The translations under genes and the position numbers were made by a program. A stretch of 64,000 nt of DNA from Homoserinimonas aerilata (GTDB lineage Bacteria > Actinomycetota > Actinomycetes > Actinomycetales > Microbacteriaceae), in the NCBI RefSeq assembly GCF_006716125.1, contig NZ_VFOM01000001.1, positions 1,612,001-1,676,000 on the forward strand. Direction: 5' to 3'. Of this stretch, positions 8,345 to 17,473 are shown piece after piece (within the stretch, counting starts at the first letter, position 1; each line of letters opens with the position of its first letter). Below the pieces are notes generated by a model. The model saw only the letters and a program-made list of their open reading frames with translations, ran no database searches and was not told the origin of the DNA.

Positions 8345-8482
8345 CATCCGGTCACTCTTCGAGGATGCTGTCCGGCTGGATGCTGCCTGCCACGTCCAGC
8401 CGGCCGAACGCTGGCGCGTCCGTCCGTGCTGCGCACGCATCGACATCCGGTCACTCTTCGAGGATGCTGTCCGGCTGGATGT
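8345..8482. repeat. 38-bp direct repeat duplicating the nusA 3' end
   Basis: The sequence at 8444-8481, which encodes the last ten codons and stop of nusA plus a few nt, is repeated exactly at 8345-8382, 99 bp further on in the nusA-ylxR gap. The 61 nt between the copies are unrelated apart from the inverted arm listed separately. The extra copy lies outside any coding frame I can support. Confidence 0.85.
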
Positions 8483-8494
8483 CGATGCGTGCGC
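8431..8494 (-). promoter_or_regulatory. 18-bp inverted repeat enclosing the nusA stop codon
   Basis: Perfect 18-nt arms at 8431-8448 and 8477-8494 flank 28 nt holding the last codons and TGA of nusA. In the mRNA this gives a strong stem-loop whose ascending arm is coding sequence (residues ARIDI) and whose loop holds the stop codon. No T-run follows. It could slow 3' decay, or act as an attenuator between nusA and ylxR-infB. Confidence 0.6.
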
Positions 8495-9452
8495 CCGTCA
8501 GCTTCGCGGCGAGGCGGGCGTTCTGCCCCTCCTTGCCGATCGCGAGCGAGAGCTGGTAGTCGGGCACAAGCGCGCGCACCGACTTCGTCGCCTCATCGAT
8601 GACGAACGCGGAACTCACCTTCGCCGGCGACAGCGCGTTCGCCACGAACGTCGACAGGTCAGAGGAGAAGTCGACGATGTCGATCTTCTCGTTGTTCAGC
8701 TCAGAGGTGACCGCGCGCACGCGCTGCCCCAGCTCACCGATGCAGGCACCCTTCGCGTTGATGCCCGGCTCATTGGCGCGCACGGCGATCTTCGTGCGGT
8801 GGCCGGCCTCACGGGCCAGCGAGACGATCTCGACGAGGCCGCTCGCGATCTCGGGGACCTCGAGGGCGAAGAGCTTGCGCACGAGCGACGGGTGCGTACG
8901 AGACACCGTGATCTGCGGCCCCTTCAGCCCCTTCGAGACACTCGTCACATAGACGCGGATGCGCGAACCATGCGCGTAGTCCTCACCAGGAACCTGCTCC
9001 TCAGGAGGCAGGATCGCCTCGATCGAGCCCAGGTCGACGTGGATCATGCGCGGATTGGGGCCCTGCTGGATGACGCCGGCGACGATGTCGCCCTCGCGCC
9101 CCTTGAACTCGCCCAGCACGGCATCGTCGGCGATGTCGCGCAGACGCTGATTGATGACCTGCTTCGCCGCAAACGCTGCGATGCGCCCGAAGTCGCTGGG
9201 GCTGTCGACAGCCTCGCCGACGACATTGCCCTCCTCGTCGAGCTCGGGGACGAAGACGGTGACATGACCGGTCTTGCGATCCAACTCCACGCGCGCCTCG
9301 ACAGGCTCGGCATCCGCAGCACGCTGCTCGCCGGGAGACGTGTGCTTGATGTAGGCCGTGAGGATGGCCTGCTCGATGATCTGCACAAGCTCCTCGAACG
9401 GAATCTCGCGCTCGCGCTCCATGAGACGCAGCACTCCCAGATCAATGTCCAT
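8451..9452 (-). CDS. nusA: transcription termination/antitermination factor NusA
   Basis: 333 residues, a short actinobacterial NusA without the C-terminal acidic repeats of E. coli. It binds RNA polymerase and nascent RNA, modulating pausing, termination and antitermination. Visible parts are the N-terminal polymerase-binding domain ([20 protein letters not shown]), an S1 domain around residues 115-180 ([20 protein letters not shown]), then two KH domains with [17 protein letters not shown] and [27 protein letters not shown] precedes the ATG. rimP, which often sits directly upstream, is absent here: only 108 nt separate nusA from proS. Confidence 0.96.
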   Translation of the reverse strand: MDIDLGVLRLMEREREIPFEELVQIIEQAILTAYIKHTSPGEQRAADAEPVEARVELDRKTGHVTVFVPELDEEGNVVGEAVDSPSDFGRIAAFAAKQVINQRLRDIADDAVLGEFKGREGDIVAGVIQQGPNPRMIHVDLGSIEAILPPEEQVPGEDYAHGSRIRVYVTSVSKGLKGPQITVSRTHPSLVRKLFALEVPEIASGLVEIVSLAREAGHRTKIAVRANEPGINAKGACIGELGQRVRAVTSELNNEKIDIVDFSSDLSTFVANALSPAKVSSAFVIDEATKSVRALVPDYQLSLAIGKEGQNARLAAKLTGARIDIQPDSILEE

Positions 9453-9478
9453 CGAGGGCCTCCACTATTCAGGTTATG

Positions 9479-9501
9479 GTCGGTGCACGCTTCGCACCGA
9501 C
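9479..9501 (-). promoter_or_regulatory. hairpin in the proS-nusA gap
   Basis: An 8-bp stem (GTCGGTGC / GCACCGAC) with a 7-nt loop lies 27 nt upstream of the nusA start. It has no T-run. It could end proS transcripts inefficiently or act in the nusA leader. Confidence 0.35.
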
Positions 9502-9560
9502 GGTCTCTCTACGGTACCCGAGTCGCGAGGGTGATGCGTGCGCACAGCACGACGTTCGGG

Positions 9561-11330
9561 TCAGACGAGCGCCCGGTAGGCGTCGACGAGCCCGTCGATC
9601 GCAACAGGGGTCTTCACGCCCGTGCGCCGATCCCACAGCTCGACCGTGCCATCCGCCGCGCCCTTGCCGACGATGACGATGATCGGCACACCGATGAGCT
9701 CTGCGTCACCGAACTTCACACCGGGCGAGACCTTCAGGCGGTCGTCGTACAGCACATCGGCGCCCGTCGACTCGAGATCTGCGACCAGCCGATCGGCGAC
9801 AGCGTAGACGGTCTCATCCTTCGTGGCGGCCACGACGTGGACGTCGAACGGGGCAACGCTGCGCGGCCAGATGAGTCCGCGCTCGTCGTTGCCGAGCTCG
9901 GCGATCGCCGCCATGACGCGGGTCACACCGATGCCGTACGACCCCATCGTGACGGTGACGAGCTTGCCGTTCTCGTCGAGAACCTTGAGCCCGAGCGCCT
10001 CCGCATACTTGCGGCCCAGCTGGAACACATGCCCCAGCTCCATGCCCCTTGCCAGCTCGACCGGGCCTGAGCCGTCGGGCGCAGGATCACCGGCACGAAC
10101 CTCGGCGATATCCGCGGTGCCATCCGAGAAGAAGTCGCGACCGGCGACAAGGCCGAGCACATGCTTCTCGTCGGCGTTGGCGCCCGTGACCCAGGAACTG
10201 CCGTCGACGACGCGGGGGTCGAGAAGATAGCGGATACTCGTGGCCGACTCCTCGCCGAGCACGGGGCCCTGCGCAGACCACGGCCCGATGTAGCCCTTCA
10301 CGAGGCCCGGGTTCTTGGCGAAATCGGCATCCGTCGCGGGCTCGACCTCCGCCGGTGCGAAGGCGACCTCGGCGCGCTTCATGTCGACCTCACGGTCGCC
10401 GGGCAGCCCGACCACCACGATGTCGCGCGTTCCATCGAGATGCTTCAGGGCGAGCACGACGTTCTTGAGCGTGTCGGCCGCAGCCCACGGCCTGTCGGCG
10501 CGGGCGTGACGGTCGTTGGCGAGAGCGACGAGAGTGTCGATCGTCGGGGTCTCGGGTGAGTCGAAGACAACCGGCTCGGGAAGCCCGTCGAAAGGAATGG
10601 CATCCGGTGCCGTCGCCGTGAACGCCTCCACATTGGCGGCGTAGCCACCCGCCGACCGCACGAACGTGTCCTCGCCGACCGGCGTCGGGTGCAGGAACTC
10701 CTCGCTGCGGGAGCCGCCCATGGCGCCGGCATCGGCCTTCACGATCACATACTCGAGACCAAGACGCGTGAAGATGCGCTCGTAGGCGTCACGCTGCGCC
10801 TGATAGCTCGCATCCAGACCCGCGTCGGTGTGGTCGAAGGAGTAGGCATCCTTCATCGAGAACTCGCGGCCGCGCAGAAGGCCGGCACGCGGCCGCGCCT
10901 CATCACGGTACTTGTCCTGGATCTGAAAAATTGTGAGCGGCAGATCCTTGTAGCTCGAGTACAGGTCCTTCACGAGAAGCGTGAAAACCTCCTCATGCGT
11001 GGGGGCGAGCAGCATGTCGCTGCCCTTGCGATCCTGCAGCCTGAACAGGTTGTCGCCGTACTCCTCCCAGCGGCCCGTCGTCTCGTAGGGCTCGCGGGGC
11101 AGAAGTGCGGGGAACAGCACCTCCTGGGCGCCAGCGCGCTCCATCTCGTCACGCACGACCGCCTCAACCCTGCGGCGAACCTTCAACCCGAGCGGAAGCC
11201 ACGCGAAGACACCCGGGGCCTGACGTCGGATGTAACCGGCCCGCACAAGAAGGCGGTGGCTGGTGACCTCCGCATCGGAAGGGTCATCGCGGAGCGTGCG
11301 GACAAAGAGCTGAGAGAGGCGTGTAGACAC
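9561..11330 (-). CDS. proS: prolyl-tRNA synthetase
   Basis: 589 residues, a class II synthetase that charges tRNA-Pro. The N-terminus [21 protein letters not shown], motif 1 region [20 protein letters not shown], motif 2 with [22 protein letters not shown] and the C-terminal anticodon-binding domain ([17 protein letters not shown]) are typical of the bacterial-type ProRS, which carries an editing insertion between motifs 2 and 3. The GTG at 11328-11330 is preferred over the in-frame TTG three codons upstream: it begins the conserved N-terminus and lies seven nt after the TAAGTT hexamer at 11338-11343, suggesting a leaderless mRNA. Confidence 0.95.
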   Translation of the reverse strand: MSTRLSQLFVRTLRDDPSDAEVTSHRLLVRAGYIRRQAPGVFAWLPLGLKVRRRVEAVVRDEMERAGAQEVLFPALLPREPYETTGRWEEYGDNLFRLQDRKGSDMLLAPTHEEVFTLLVKDLYSSYKDLPLTIFQIQDKYRDEARPRAGLLRGREFSMKDAYSFDHTDAGLDASYQAQRDAYERIFTRLGLEYVIVKADAGAMGGSRSEEFLHPTPVGEDTFVRSAGGYAANVEAFTATAPDAIPFDGLPEPVVFDSPETPTIDTLVALANDRHARADRPWAAADTLKNVVLALKHLDGTRDIVVVGLPGDREVDMKRAEVAFAPAEVEPATDADFAKNPGLVKGYIGPWSAQGPVLGEESATSIRYLLDPRVVDGSSWVTGANADEKHVLGLVAGRDFFSDGTADIAEVRAGDPAPDGSGPVELARGMELGHVFQLGRKYAEALGLKVLDENGKLVTVTMGSYGIGVTRVMAAIAELGNDERGLIWPRSVAPFDVHVVAATKDETVYAVADRLVADLESTGADVLYDDRLKVSPGVKFGDAELIGVPIIVIVGKGAADGTVELWDRRTGVKTPVAIDGLVDAYRALV

Positions 11331-11366
11331 GGGTACCAACTTACCGCTGCCGGTGGGCGGTCAGCG

Positions 11367-12515
11367 TCAGGCGGTGACGACCTGCGGCGTGCCCGTCTCG
11401 CCCGCAGGCATCTCGGCGGCCAGACGGTTCGCCTCCTCGATGAGCGTCTTGACGATGTCCGCCTCAGGCACGGTCTTGATGACCTCGCCCTTGACGAAGA
11501 TCTGGCCCTTGCCATTGCCGGATGCGACACCCAGGTCGGCCTCGCGGGCCTCGCCAGGTCCGTTGACGACGCAGCCCATGACGGCAACCCGCAGCGGAAC
11601 GCTCATGCCCTCGAGACCCGCAGTGACCTCATCGGCCAGCTTGTAGACATCCACCTGGGCGCGTCCGCAGCTGGGGCAGGAGACGATCTCGAGCTTGCGT
11701 TCGCGCAGATTCAGCGACTGCAGGATCTGCAGACCCACCTTGATCTCCTCGACCGGCGGCGCCGAGAGGGAGACGCGGATGGTGTCGCCGATGCCCTCCG
11801 ACAGGAGGATGCCGAAGGCCGTCGCCGACTTGATGGTGCCCTGGAACGCCGGGCCAGCCTCGGTGACGCCGAGATGCAGCGGCCAGTCGCCGCGCTCCGC
11901 CAACAGCCGGTACGCCTTCACCATGACGATGGGGTCGTTGTGCTTGACCGAGATCTTGAAATCGTGGAAGTCGTGCTCCTCGAAGAGGCTCGCCTCCCAG
12001 ACCGCGCTCTCCACGAGAGCCTCCGCGGTGGCCTTGCCATACTTCTGCAGAAGAGACGGCTCGAGCGAGCCCGCATTCACACCGATGCGGATGCTCGTAC
12101 CCGCAGCCTTGGCGGCAGCCGCGATCTTGCCGACCTGGTCGTCGAACTTTCTGATGTTGCCCGGGTTCACACGCACAGCGCCGACGCCGGCGTCGATCGC
12201 CGAGAACACGTAGCGCGGCTGAAAATGGATGTCGGCGATGACCGGAATCTGGCTCTTCGCCGCGATGATGTGCAGCACATCGGCGTCGTCCTGATGCGGA
12301 ACCGCGACGCGCACGATGTCGCATCCGGATGCCGTCAGCTCGGCGATCTGCTGAAGCGTCGCATTGATATTGGTTGTCTGCGTCGTCGTCATCGACTGCA
12401 CGCTGACCTGGGAGTCACTGCCGACGCCGACCTTGCCGACCTTGATCTGCCGGGTCTTACGACGGGGCGCCAGAATGGGGGGCGTTGAGGGGATTCCGAG
12501 ATTGATTGCAGCCAC
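11367..12515 (-). CDS. ispG: 4-hydroxy-3-methylbut-2-en-1-yl diphosphate synthase IspG (GcpE)
   Basis: 382 residues. IspG is the [4Fe-4S] enzyme that converts methylerythritol cyclodiphosphate to HMBPP in the non-mevalonate isoprenoid pathway. The TIM-barrel half begins with [12 protein letters not shown] and [11 protein letters not shown]. The C-terminal half carries the cluster cysteines in CPSCGR and GCVVNGPGE. The GTG start lies six nt after a near-consensus TAGAAT (12522-12527), so the mRNA is probably leaderless. In many actinobacteria ispG follows dxr and rseP directly; here a 12.6-kb catabolic island lies between. Confidence 0.97.
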   Translation of the reverse strand: MAAINLGIPSTPPILAPRRKTRQIKVGKVGVGSDSQVSVQSMTTTQTTNINATLQQIAELTASGCDIVRVAVPHQDDADVLHIIAAKSQIPVIADIHFQPRYVFSAIDAGVGAVRVNPGNIRKFDDQVGKIAAAAKAAGTSIRIGVNAGSLEPSLLQKYGKATAEALVESAVWEASLFEEHDFHDFKISVKHNDPIVMVKAYRLLAERGDWPLHLGVTEAGPAFQGTIKSATAFGILLSEGIGDTIRVSLSAPPVEEIKVGLQILQSLNLRERKLEIVSCPSCGRAQVDVYKLADEVTAGLEGMSVPLRVAVMGCVVNGPGEAREADLGVASGNGKGQIFVKGEVIKTVPEADIVKTLIEEANRLAAEMPAGETGTPQVVTA

Positions 12516-12581
12516 GCGTTGATTCTACGCGGCGGTGCTGGGCGCACGGTCAGAACGGCGCGACATCCGCACCGTCCAGCC

Positions 12582-13634
12582 TCAGCCGAGCTGGGTGGTG
12601 AGCTCAGCCAGGAAGCGTTCGGGATGCTCGAGGTGGGCCGAATGACCGCACTCCTCGAACACGACCTCGCGATAGGTGCCGCCGTTCGCCGCATAGCGGT
12701 CGAGGACGGCGCGGGTCTGACTGAGCATCGGCTGCGCCGGGGCCACCTGCTCGCCGGGCCAGCCGGGGATGTAGCCGAGGCTGCCGAGGTGATTGATGTC
12801 GAGCCCCGACGGCTCGCCCACGATGACATCGTCGGCGCCGCGAATCCACAGCACGGGCGGCTTCGCCTCAAGCCCGACGATCGCAGAGACATTGAAGTTG
12901 GTGGGCGCCATCGTGTTCAGCACGCCCCGGGCACCCGGCGCGAAACCGGGCCACGATTCAGACGCCGAAGAGTCGCCCGGATAGTTGCCCTCCCGTGTGA
13001 CGGTGCTCAGCATCGACTCCACCCACACGTCCTCATACGGCAGGCCGACGGCATTCTTGACGTAGGAGCTCCTGAAGACGTTGCGAGGCGAGAACGGCGA
13101 CTCGTCTGAGGTGTCGCCGGCCGCGATCCTTGCCACCACCTCGGGGTTGGCGCCACCGCCGCCCGTTCCGGCGCCATCTGCCGTGAGCATCCGCCCGTCT
13201 GCGCCCACCGTGCCGCCGTAGCCGTACGGCGACACAGGAGAGACGAAAGTCGCCGAACGCACCAGCTCGCCGCGGTCGAGCATGAGCTGCATGACGACGC
13301 CACCGCCCATGCTCCAGCCCACGAAGTCGGCAGCGCCGATGCCGAGCTCGTCGACGACCGACGCCACATCATCAGAGAAGTCACGCACCCCGCGCAGGGC
13401 GTCGACCGCAAGCGCCTCGCTGCCGCCGAAGCCGCGCAGATCCACGGCGACGGCGCGCACGTCTGCGGGCAGCGCGAGCATCGTCGGCTGCCAGAACAGC
13501 GACGACGACACATTGCCGTGCACGAACACGACCGTGCGCCGCGGATGCTCCGAAGCCCGCTCGAGCACATTGGCCGCCAAGCGCGAGGTGCGGACGGTGC
13601 GCGCCGTGATGCCGTCGAACAGAGTGTCAACCAC
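12582..13634 (-). CDS. alpha/beta hydrolase (serine hydrolase)
   Basis: 350 residues. It has the oxyanion/strand motif VVFVHGNVSSS, the nucleophile elbow GWSMGG with Ser108, a late acid-bearing segment LWIRGADDVI and the catalytic-histidine motif EECGHSAHLEHPERF. A large cap region (residues ~135-235) contains a Gly-rich loop and GYGGTVGAD. The GTG start is preceded by AAGGAG. It lies 42 nt downstream of the CoA-transferase beta gene and is probably the last gene of the catabolic operon. In that context an ester, lactone or hydroxyalkanoate-oligomer hydrolase is plausible, but the substrate is not shown by the sequence. Confidence 0.8.
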   Translation of the reverse strand: MVDTLFDGITARTVRTSRLAANVLERASEHPRRTVVFVHGNVSSSLFWQPTMLALPADVRAVAVDLRGFGGSEALAVDALRGVRDFSDDVASVVDELGIGAADFVGWSMGGGVVMQLMLDRGELVRSATFVSPVSPYGYGGTVGADGRMLTADGAGTGGGGANPEVVARIAAGDTSDESPFSPRNVFRSSYVKNAVGLPYEDVWVESMLSTVTREGNYPGDSSASESWPGFAPGARGVLNTMAPTNFNVSAIVGLEAKPPVLWIRGADDVIVGEPSGLDINHLGSLGYIPGWPGEQVAPAQPMLSQTRAVLDRYAANGGTYREVVFEECGHSAHLEHPERFLAELTTQLG

Positions 13635-13676
13635 GTGATGCTCCTTTGCGTCTGCGGTGGGTCGAGCGGGTCGGCC

Positions 13677-14318
13677 CTACGTTGCGAGGGCGATGGTGAG
13701 GGGCGGCTCCGTGGCCGCCACCACCTCATCGACCGTGATGCCGGGGGCGAGCTCGCGAAGCACGAGCCCGTCATCGGTGACATCGATGACGGCCAGATCG
13801 GTGATGATGCGGTGCACGACCCTCTTGCCCGTCAGCGGCAGCGAGCACTCGTTCACGATCTTGGCGCTGCCATCCTTCGCCACATGCTCCATGAGGATGA
13901 TCACGCGACCCGCGCCGTGCACGAGGTCCATGGCACCGCCCGGCCCCTTCACCATCTTGCCGGGGATCATCCAGTTGGCGAGGTCGCCCGTGACCGACAC
14001 CTGCATGGCGCCCAGGATGGCGGCATCGATCTTGCCGCCGCGGATCATGCCGAAACTCAGCGCAGAGTCGAAATAGGAGGACCCCGGCAGAACCGTCACC
14101 GTCTCCTTGCCCGCGTTGATCAGATCGGGGTCGACCGCGTGCTCCGTCGGATACGGGCCGACGCCGAGGATGCCGTTCTCCGACTGCAGAACGACCGTGA
14201 CATCATCCGGAACATGGTTCGGCACCAGCGTGGGGAGCCCTATTCCAAGATTGACATATGAGCCGTCGACGAGTTCGAGCGCCGCCCTGGCCGCCATCTC
14301 GTTGCGTGTGAGGGCCAT
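13677..14318 (-). CDS. scoB: 3-oxoacid CoA-transferase, subunit B
   Basis: 213 residues, family I CoA-transferase beta chain. The catalytic glutamate is Glu47 in the SENGILG motif, following [10 protein letters not shown]. The complex moves CoA from a donor, usually succinyl-CoA, to a 3-oxoacid such as acetoacetate. GGAGGCGAGG precedes the ATG. The alpha subunit gene ends two nt upstream. A second, separate pair (pcaI/pcaJ) occurs at 57 kb. Its neighbours 3-hydroxybutyrate dehydrogenase and thiolase argue that acetoacetate is the substrate. Confidence 0.9.
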   Translation of the reverse strand: MALTRNEMAARAALELVDGSYVNLGIGLPTLVPNHVPDDVTVVLQSENGILGVGPYPTEHAVDPDLINAGKETVTVLPGSSYFDSALSFGMIRGGKIDAAILGAMQVSVTGDLANWMIPGKMVKGPGGAMDLVHGAGRVIILMEHVAKDGSAKIVNECSLPLTGKRVVHRIITDLAVIDVTDDGLVLRELAPGITVDEVVAATEPPLTIALAT

Positions 14319-14320
14319 CG

Positions 14321-15106
14321 CTACCTCGCCTCCCCTGTGCCTGTCGAACTGACGGTTCGCTTCTCGATGCGCTTCTCGATGCCCGTGCCGACCTCGAAGA
14401 TGCGATGGACGTAGACGCCGGGCAGATGAACCGCGTCGGGGTCGATCTGGCCCGGCTCGACAAGCTCCTCGACCTGCACGATCGTGACCTTCGCTGCCAT
14501 CGCCGCCAGCGGGTTGAAGTTACGAGCCGCCTTGTTGAACACGAGGTTGCCGTGCCGATCGCCGCGCAGCGCATGAACGAGGGCGAAGTCCGTTGTGATC
14601 GACTCCTCGAGCACGAAGTCACGGACGCGACCCCGGAACTCGAACTCGCGAACCTCTTTGGGCTCGGATGCCTTCGCGACGCCGCCAGAACCGTCATAGC
14701 GAACCGGCAGGCCGCCATCGGCCATCTGGGTGCCGACCCCCGTGGGGGTGAAGAACGCGGCGACACCCGCGCCGCCGGCCCGAAGCTTCTCGGCCAGCGT
14801 GCCCTGAGGCGTCAACTGCACCTCGAGCTCACCCGACAGGAACTGCCGCTCGAACTCCTTGTTCTCGCCGACATACGACGCCGTCATCCGGCTGATGCGC
14901 CGCGACTGCAACAGCAGCCCCAGCCCCCAGTCATCGACGCCACAGTTGTTGCTCACAACCTTCAGATCATCCGAACCCAGTTCGTGAAGCGCCTCGATCA
15001 GCGCCATCGGGTTACCCGACAGCCCAAAACCGCCCACAGCAAGCGACGAGCCGCTCGCGATGTCTGCGACAGCATCCGCCGCCGATCCGACAACCTTGTC
15101 GATCAT
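14321..15106 (-). CDS. scoA: 3-oxoacid CoA-transferase, subunit A
   Basis: 261 residues, family I CoA-transferase alpha chain. The CoA-binding region [16 protein letters not shown] near residue 27 and the segment [15 protein letters not shown] are characteristic. It forms a heterotetramer with the beta chain encoded two nt downstream. Its ATG overlaps the stop codon of the upstream hydrolase gene by four nt. The acetoacetate assignment is inferred from the neighbouring 3-hydroxybutyrate dehydrogenase. Confidence 0.9.
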   Translation of the reverse strand: MIDKVVGSAADAVADIASGSSLAVGGFGLSGNPMALIEALHELGSDDLKVVSNNCGVDDWGLGLLLQSRRISRMTASYVGENKEFERQFLSGELEVQLTPQGTLAEKLRAGGAGVAAFFTPTGVGTQMADGGLPVRYDGSGGVAKASEPKEVREFEFRGRVRDFVLEESITTDFALVHALRGDRHGNLVFNKAARNFNPLAAMAAKVTIVQVEELVEPGQIDPDAVHLPGVYVHRIFEVGTGIEKRIEKRTVSSTGTGEAR

Positions 15107-16038
15107 GCCTTCTCCGCCTCTGTCGTCAGTGACCCCGTCGTGACTGGGCCAGGGGTCACACCTTCGAACGCCGCACGCACCGGTGCCGCGACCAACTCTG
15201 CGCCCCGCCTCGACAGGACGATCGTATAGTGGTTGACCCCCTCAGCCTCGATGACATCGAGGCCCGGTATGCGCTCGTTCCATTCAATGACAGTGGAGCC
15301 CGGGTAGAGCGGCGGCACCTGGTTCAGCAGGCCACGCTCGGCGTGGACGAAGCTGATGGGAATGCGAAGCGCGAGGAGGGCGTCCTCATACCCCGTGTCG
15401 CCGTTGAGCTGCAGGGAGTCCTGCGCGACCGCCTCGTAGACGCCCGACGGGGTCAGCTTCGGCGCGACACCGTCGAGGTCGTAGTCGACATAGTTCTGGA
15501 TGGCGTCGTTCCAGTCATCCGCGAAGGCCGGATGCTCGTGCCAGAACGCGCGATAGTCGTCGACGGCCGCGAAGGTCATCGAGAGCCGCTCGGCGGCGGG
15601 CCCGATGAGGAAGGCGGGGATGTCCTCGCTCGCCAAGCCCTCCGGCAGCGGGATGGGCAGGCCCCCATCGACGAGAACGAGCGACGAGACGCGTTCCGGG
15701 AAGAAGCGGGCGAGGGATGCGACGACGAAGCCGCCCATGGAGTGGCCGACGGCGGGCACTCGGCCGAGCCCGAAATGATCGAGCACCGCGGCCATGTCCT
15801 CGGCATGGGAGGGCATGCCCCAGGGACCCGGAAGGGAATTGCTGCGCCCGCGACCCCTCAGATCGGGCGCGATGATGCGCACATCGGGCAGAGCCTCGGC
15901 GACGAGGGCCCACGACACATGGGACGCCGTGATGCCATGGACGGCGAGGATCGCGGGGCCGTCCTCTGGCCCCCAGACGCCGACCGTCATCTCGCCGCCG
16001 CGCACGGGGACGCGTTCGACGCGGTAGTCACTTGTCAT
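15103..16038 (-). CDS. alpha/beta hydrolase, probably esterase-like
   Basis: 311 residues from the ATG at 16036-16038, chosen because it makes an ATGA overlap with the dehydrogenase stop codon; the frame extends four codons further upstream. It shows ILAVHGITASH, APDLRGRGRS, the nucleophile GHSMGG (Ser100) and the late histidine in EGVNHYTIV. The family includes esterases, lactonases and C-C hydrolases. Because it sits between 3-hydroxybutyrate dehydrogenase and the CoA-transferase, it may release 3-hydroxybutyrate or a related acid from an ester or dimer; this is inferred from position only. Confidence 0.8.
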   Translation of the reverse strand: MTSDYRVERVPVRGGEMTVGVWGPEDGPAILAVHGITASHVSWALVAEALPDVRIIAPDLRGRGRSNSLPGPWGMPSHAEDMAAVLDHFGLGRVPAVGHSMGGFVVASLARFFPERVSSLVLVDGGLPIPLPEGLASEDIPAFLIGPAAERLSMTFAAVDDYRAFWHEHPAFADDWNDAIQNYVDYDLDGVAPKLTPSGVYEAVAQDSLQLNGDTGYEDALLALRIPISFVHAERGLLNQVPPLYPGSTVIEWNERIPGLDVIEAEGVNHYTIVLSRRGAELVAAPVRAAFEGVTPGPVTTGSLTTEAEKA

Positions 16039-16784
16039 CGCGCAGACCACCCGCCATCCATCGTGTAGGAGGCGCCCGTGACCATGCCGGCCCTGTCGCC
16101 GGCAAGCCAGAGCACGAGCGAGGCGACCTCCTCGGGCTCGACCATGCGCTTGACCGCACTCTCGGTGAGCATGATCTTCTCGACGACCTCCGACTCGGGG
16201 ATACCGTGCACGCGCGCCTGGTCGGCGATCTGCTTCTCGACGAGGGCGGTGCGCACATAGCCGGGATTGATGCAGTTGCTCGTGACGCCGTGCGGGCCGC
16301 CCTCGAGCGCCGTCACCTTCGACAGCCCCTCCAGACCGTGCTTCGCCGTGACGTAGGCCACCTTGAACGGGCTCGCCCGCAGGCCATGAACGCTGCTGAG
16401 ATTGATCACGCGCCCGAACCCGCCCGCGTACATGTGCGGGAGGGCAGCCCTGACCAGCAGAAAAGGCGCCTCGAGCATGAGCCTCTGAATGAAGCGGAAC
16501 CTCTCGACATCAAAATCCTCGATCGGACTCACATGCTGGATGCCGGCATTGTTGACGAGGATGTCGACGTCGAGCGACACGTCCTCGAGGGCGACGGTGT
16601 CGCTCAGATCGACCCTCCACGCCTCCCCGCCGATCGACGATGCGACCGCCTCTGCGGCGTCACCGTTCAGATCGGCGACGATGACATGCGCGCCGGCGGC
16701 GGCGAGCGCCCTCGCGGTCGCCTCGCCGATGCCGCTCGCTCCGCCCGTGACGAGCGCCCTGCGACCCTGCAGCTCCTGCGTCAT
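16035..16784 (-). CDS. bdhA: 3-hydroxybutyrate dehydrogenase (SDR family)
   Basis: 249 residues. A classical short-chain dehydrogenase: NAD-binding TGGASGIG at residues 13-20, NNAG, and a catalytic Ser-Tyr-Lys with YVTAKHG near residue 150. Segments closely matching D-3-hydroxybutyrate dehydrogenases are VDILVNNAGIQHVSPIEDF, SSVHGLRASPFK and NCINPGYVRTALVEKQI. It oxidises 3-hydroxybutyrate to acetoacetate with NAD. It overlaps both neighbours by four nt (TetR upstream, hydrolase downstream). Confidence 0.9.
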   Translation of the reverse strand: MTQELQGRRALVTGGASGIGEATARALAAAGAHVIVADLNGDAAEAVASSIGGEAWRVDLSDTVALEDVSLDVDILVNNAGIQHVSPIEDFDVERFRFIQRLMLEAPFLLVRAALPHMYAGGFGRVINLSSVHGLRASPFKVAYVTAKHGLEGLSKVTALEGGPHGVTSNCINPGYVRTALVEKQIADQARVHGIPESEVVEKIMLTESAVKRMVEPEEVASLVLWLAGDRAGMVTGASYTMDGGWSAR

Positions 16785-17473
16785 GGCTGGTCCTCCCTGT
16801 CGTCCGGTGCCGCAGCACCGCGCGAGCCGAGCCCGCGTTGAATGAAGCGCATCATCTCGTCGAGGACCTCTGTGGGCATCTGCGAGGTCTCGCCCGCGAG
16901 GGGGCCGACGTCACCCGAGTCGGCGCGGTCGCCCCACAGCACCCAGCGCATGCCGAGCATCTCGCCGATGCCCATGAGCGCCCACGCGGCGACGGTGGGG
17001 TCGGTGTCGATCTCCCCTGCATCCCTCGCCTTCGTGAGGCCGTCGACGTAGCCGTCGACGATGCGCGAGTAGTGCAGCTTGAGGGCCCGCGGAGACACGA
17101 ATTCGGCCTCGCGGATGATGCGGTAGAGCGCCGGATGTTCGGCCGTGAACGCAAAGAAGCCTTCGAAGCCGAGGCGCTCGGCCTCGATACGGTTGCGGCC
17201 CTTCGCTGCTGCCGTGCTCATCGCGTGGCGCACCCGACGGTTGAGGTCTTCGACGGTCTCCTCGAAGACCTGCAGTTTGCTCTCGAAGTACAGGTAGAAG
17301 GTGCCCTGCCCGACACCCGCCTCCTCCGTGATGCGCACGATGGAGGCCTCGGTGTAGCCCAGCTGGGCGAAGACGCTCTCGGCCGCCCGCAGGATCTTCT
17401 CGCGGGTGCGGGTGCCCCTCGCCGTGCGCGGGGTGCGGTCGACGCCCTTCGTCTCGTTCGCAGTGCCGGTCAT
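16781..17473 (-). CDS. TetR family transcriptional regulator of the catabolic island
   Basis: 230 residues from an ATG preceded by AGGAGG and overlapping the ligase stop by four nt; the frame stays open upstream but without similarity. The N-terminal helix-turn-helix is TREKILRAAESVF...VRITEEAGVGQGTFYLYFESK. The C-terminal domain would bind a ligand, perhaps an acyl-CoA given the neighbours. It lies inside the operon between the ligase and dehydrogenase genes, so it is co-expressed with its probable targets. The 22-bp palindrome at 23822-23843 between livK and the thiolase gene is its most likely operator. Confidence 0.88.
   Translation of the reverse strand: MTGTANETKGVDRTPRTARGTRTREKILRAAESVFAQLGYTEASIVRITEEAGVGQGTFYLYFESKLQVFEETVEDLNRRVRHAMSTAAAKGRNRIEAERLGFEGFFAFTAEHPALYRIIREAEFVSPRALKLHYSRIVDGYVDGLTKARDAGEIDTDPTVAAWALMGIGEMLGMRWVLWGDRADSGDVGPLAGETSQMPTEVLDEMMRFIQRGLGSRGAAAPDDREDQP

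Noticed and set aside
8304..8450. The nusA-ylxR gap considered as a small gene
   Set aside because: No frame with a start signal or homology was seen; the gap consists largely of duplicated and inverted nusA sequence.
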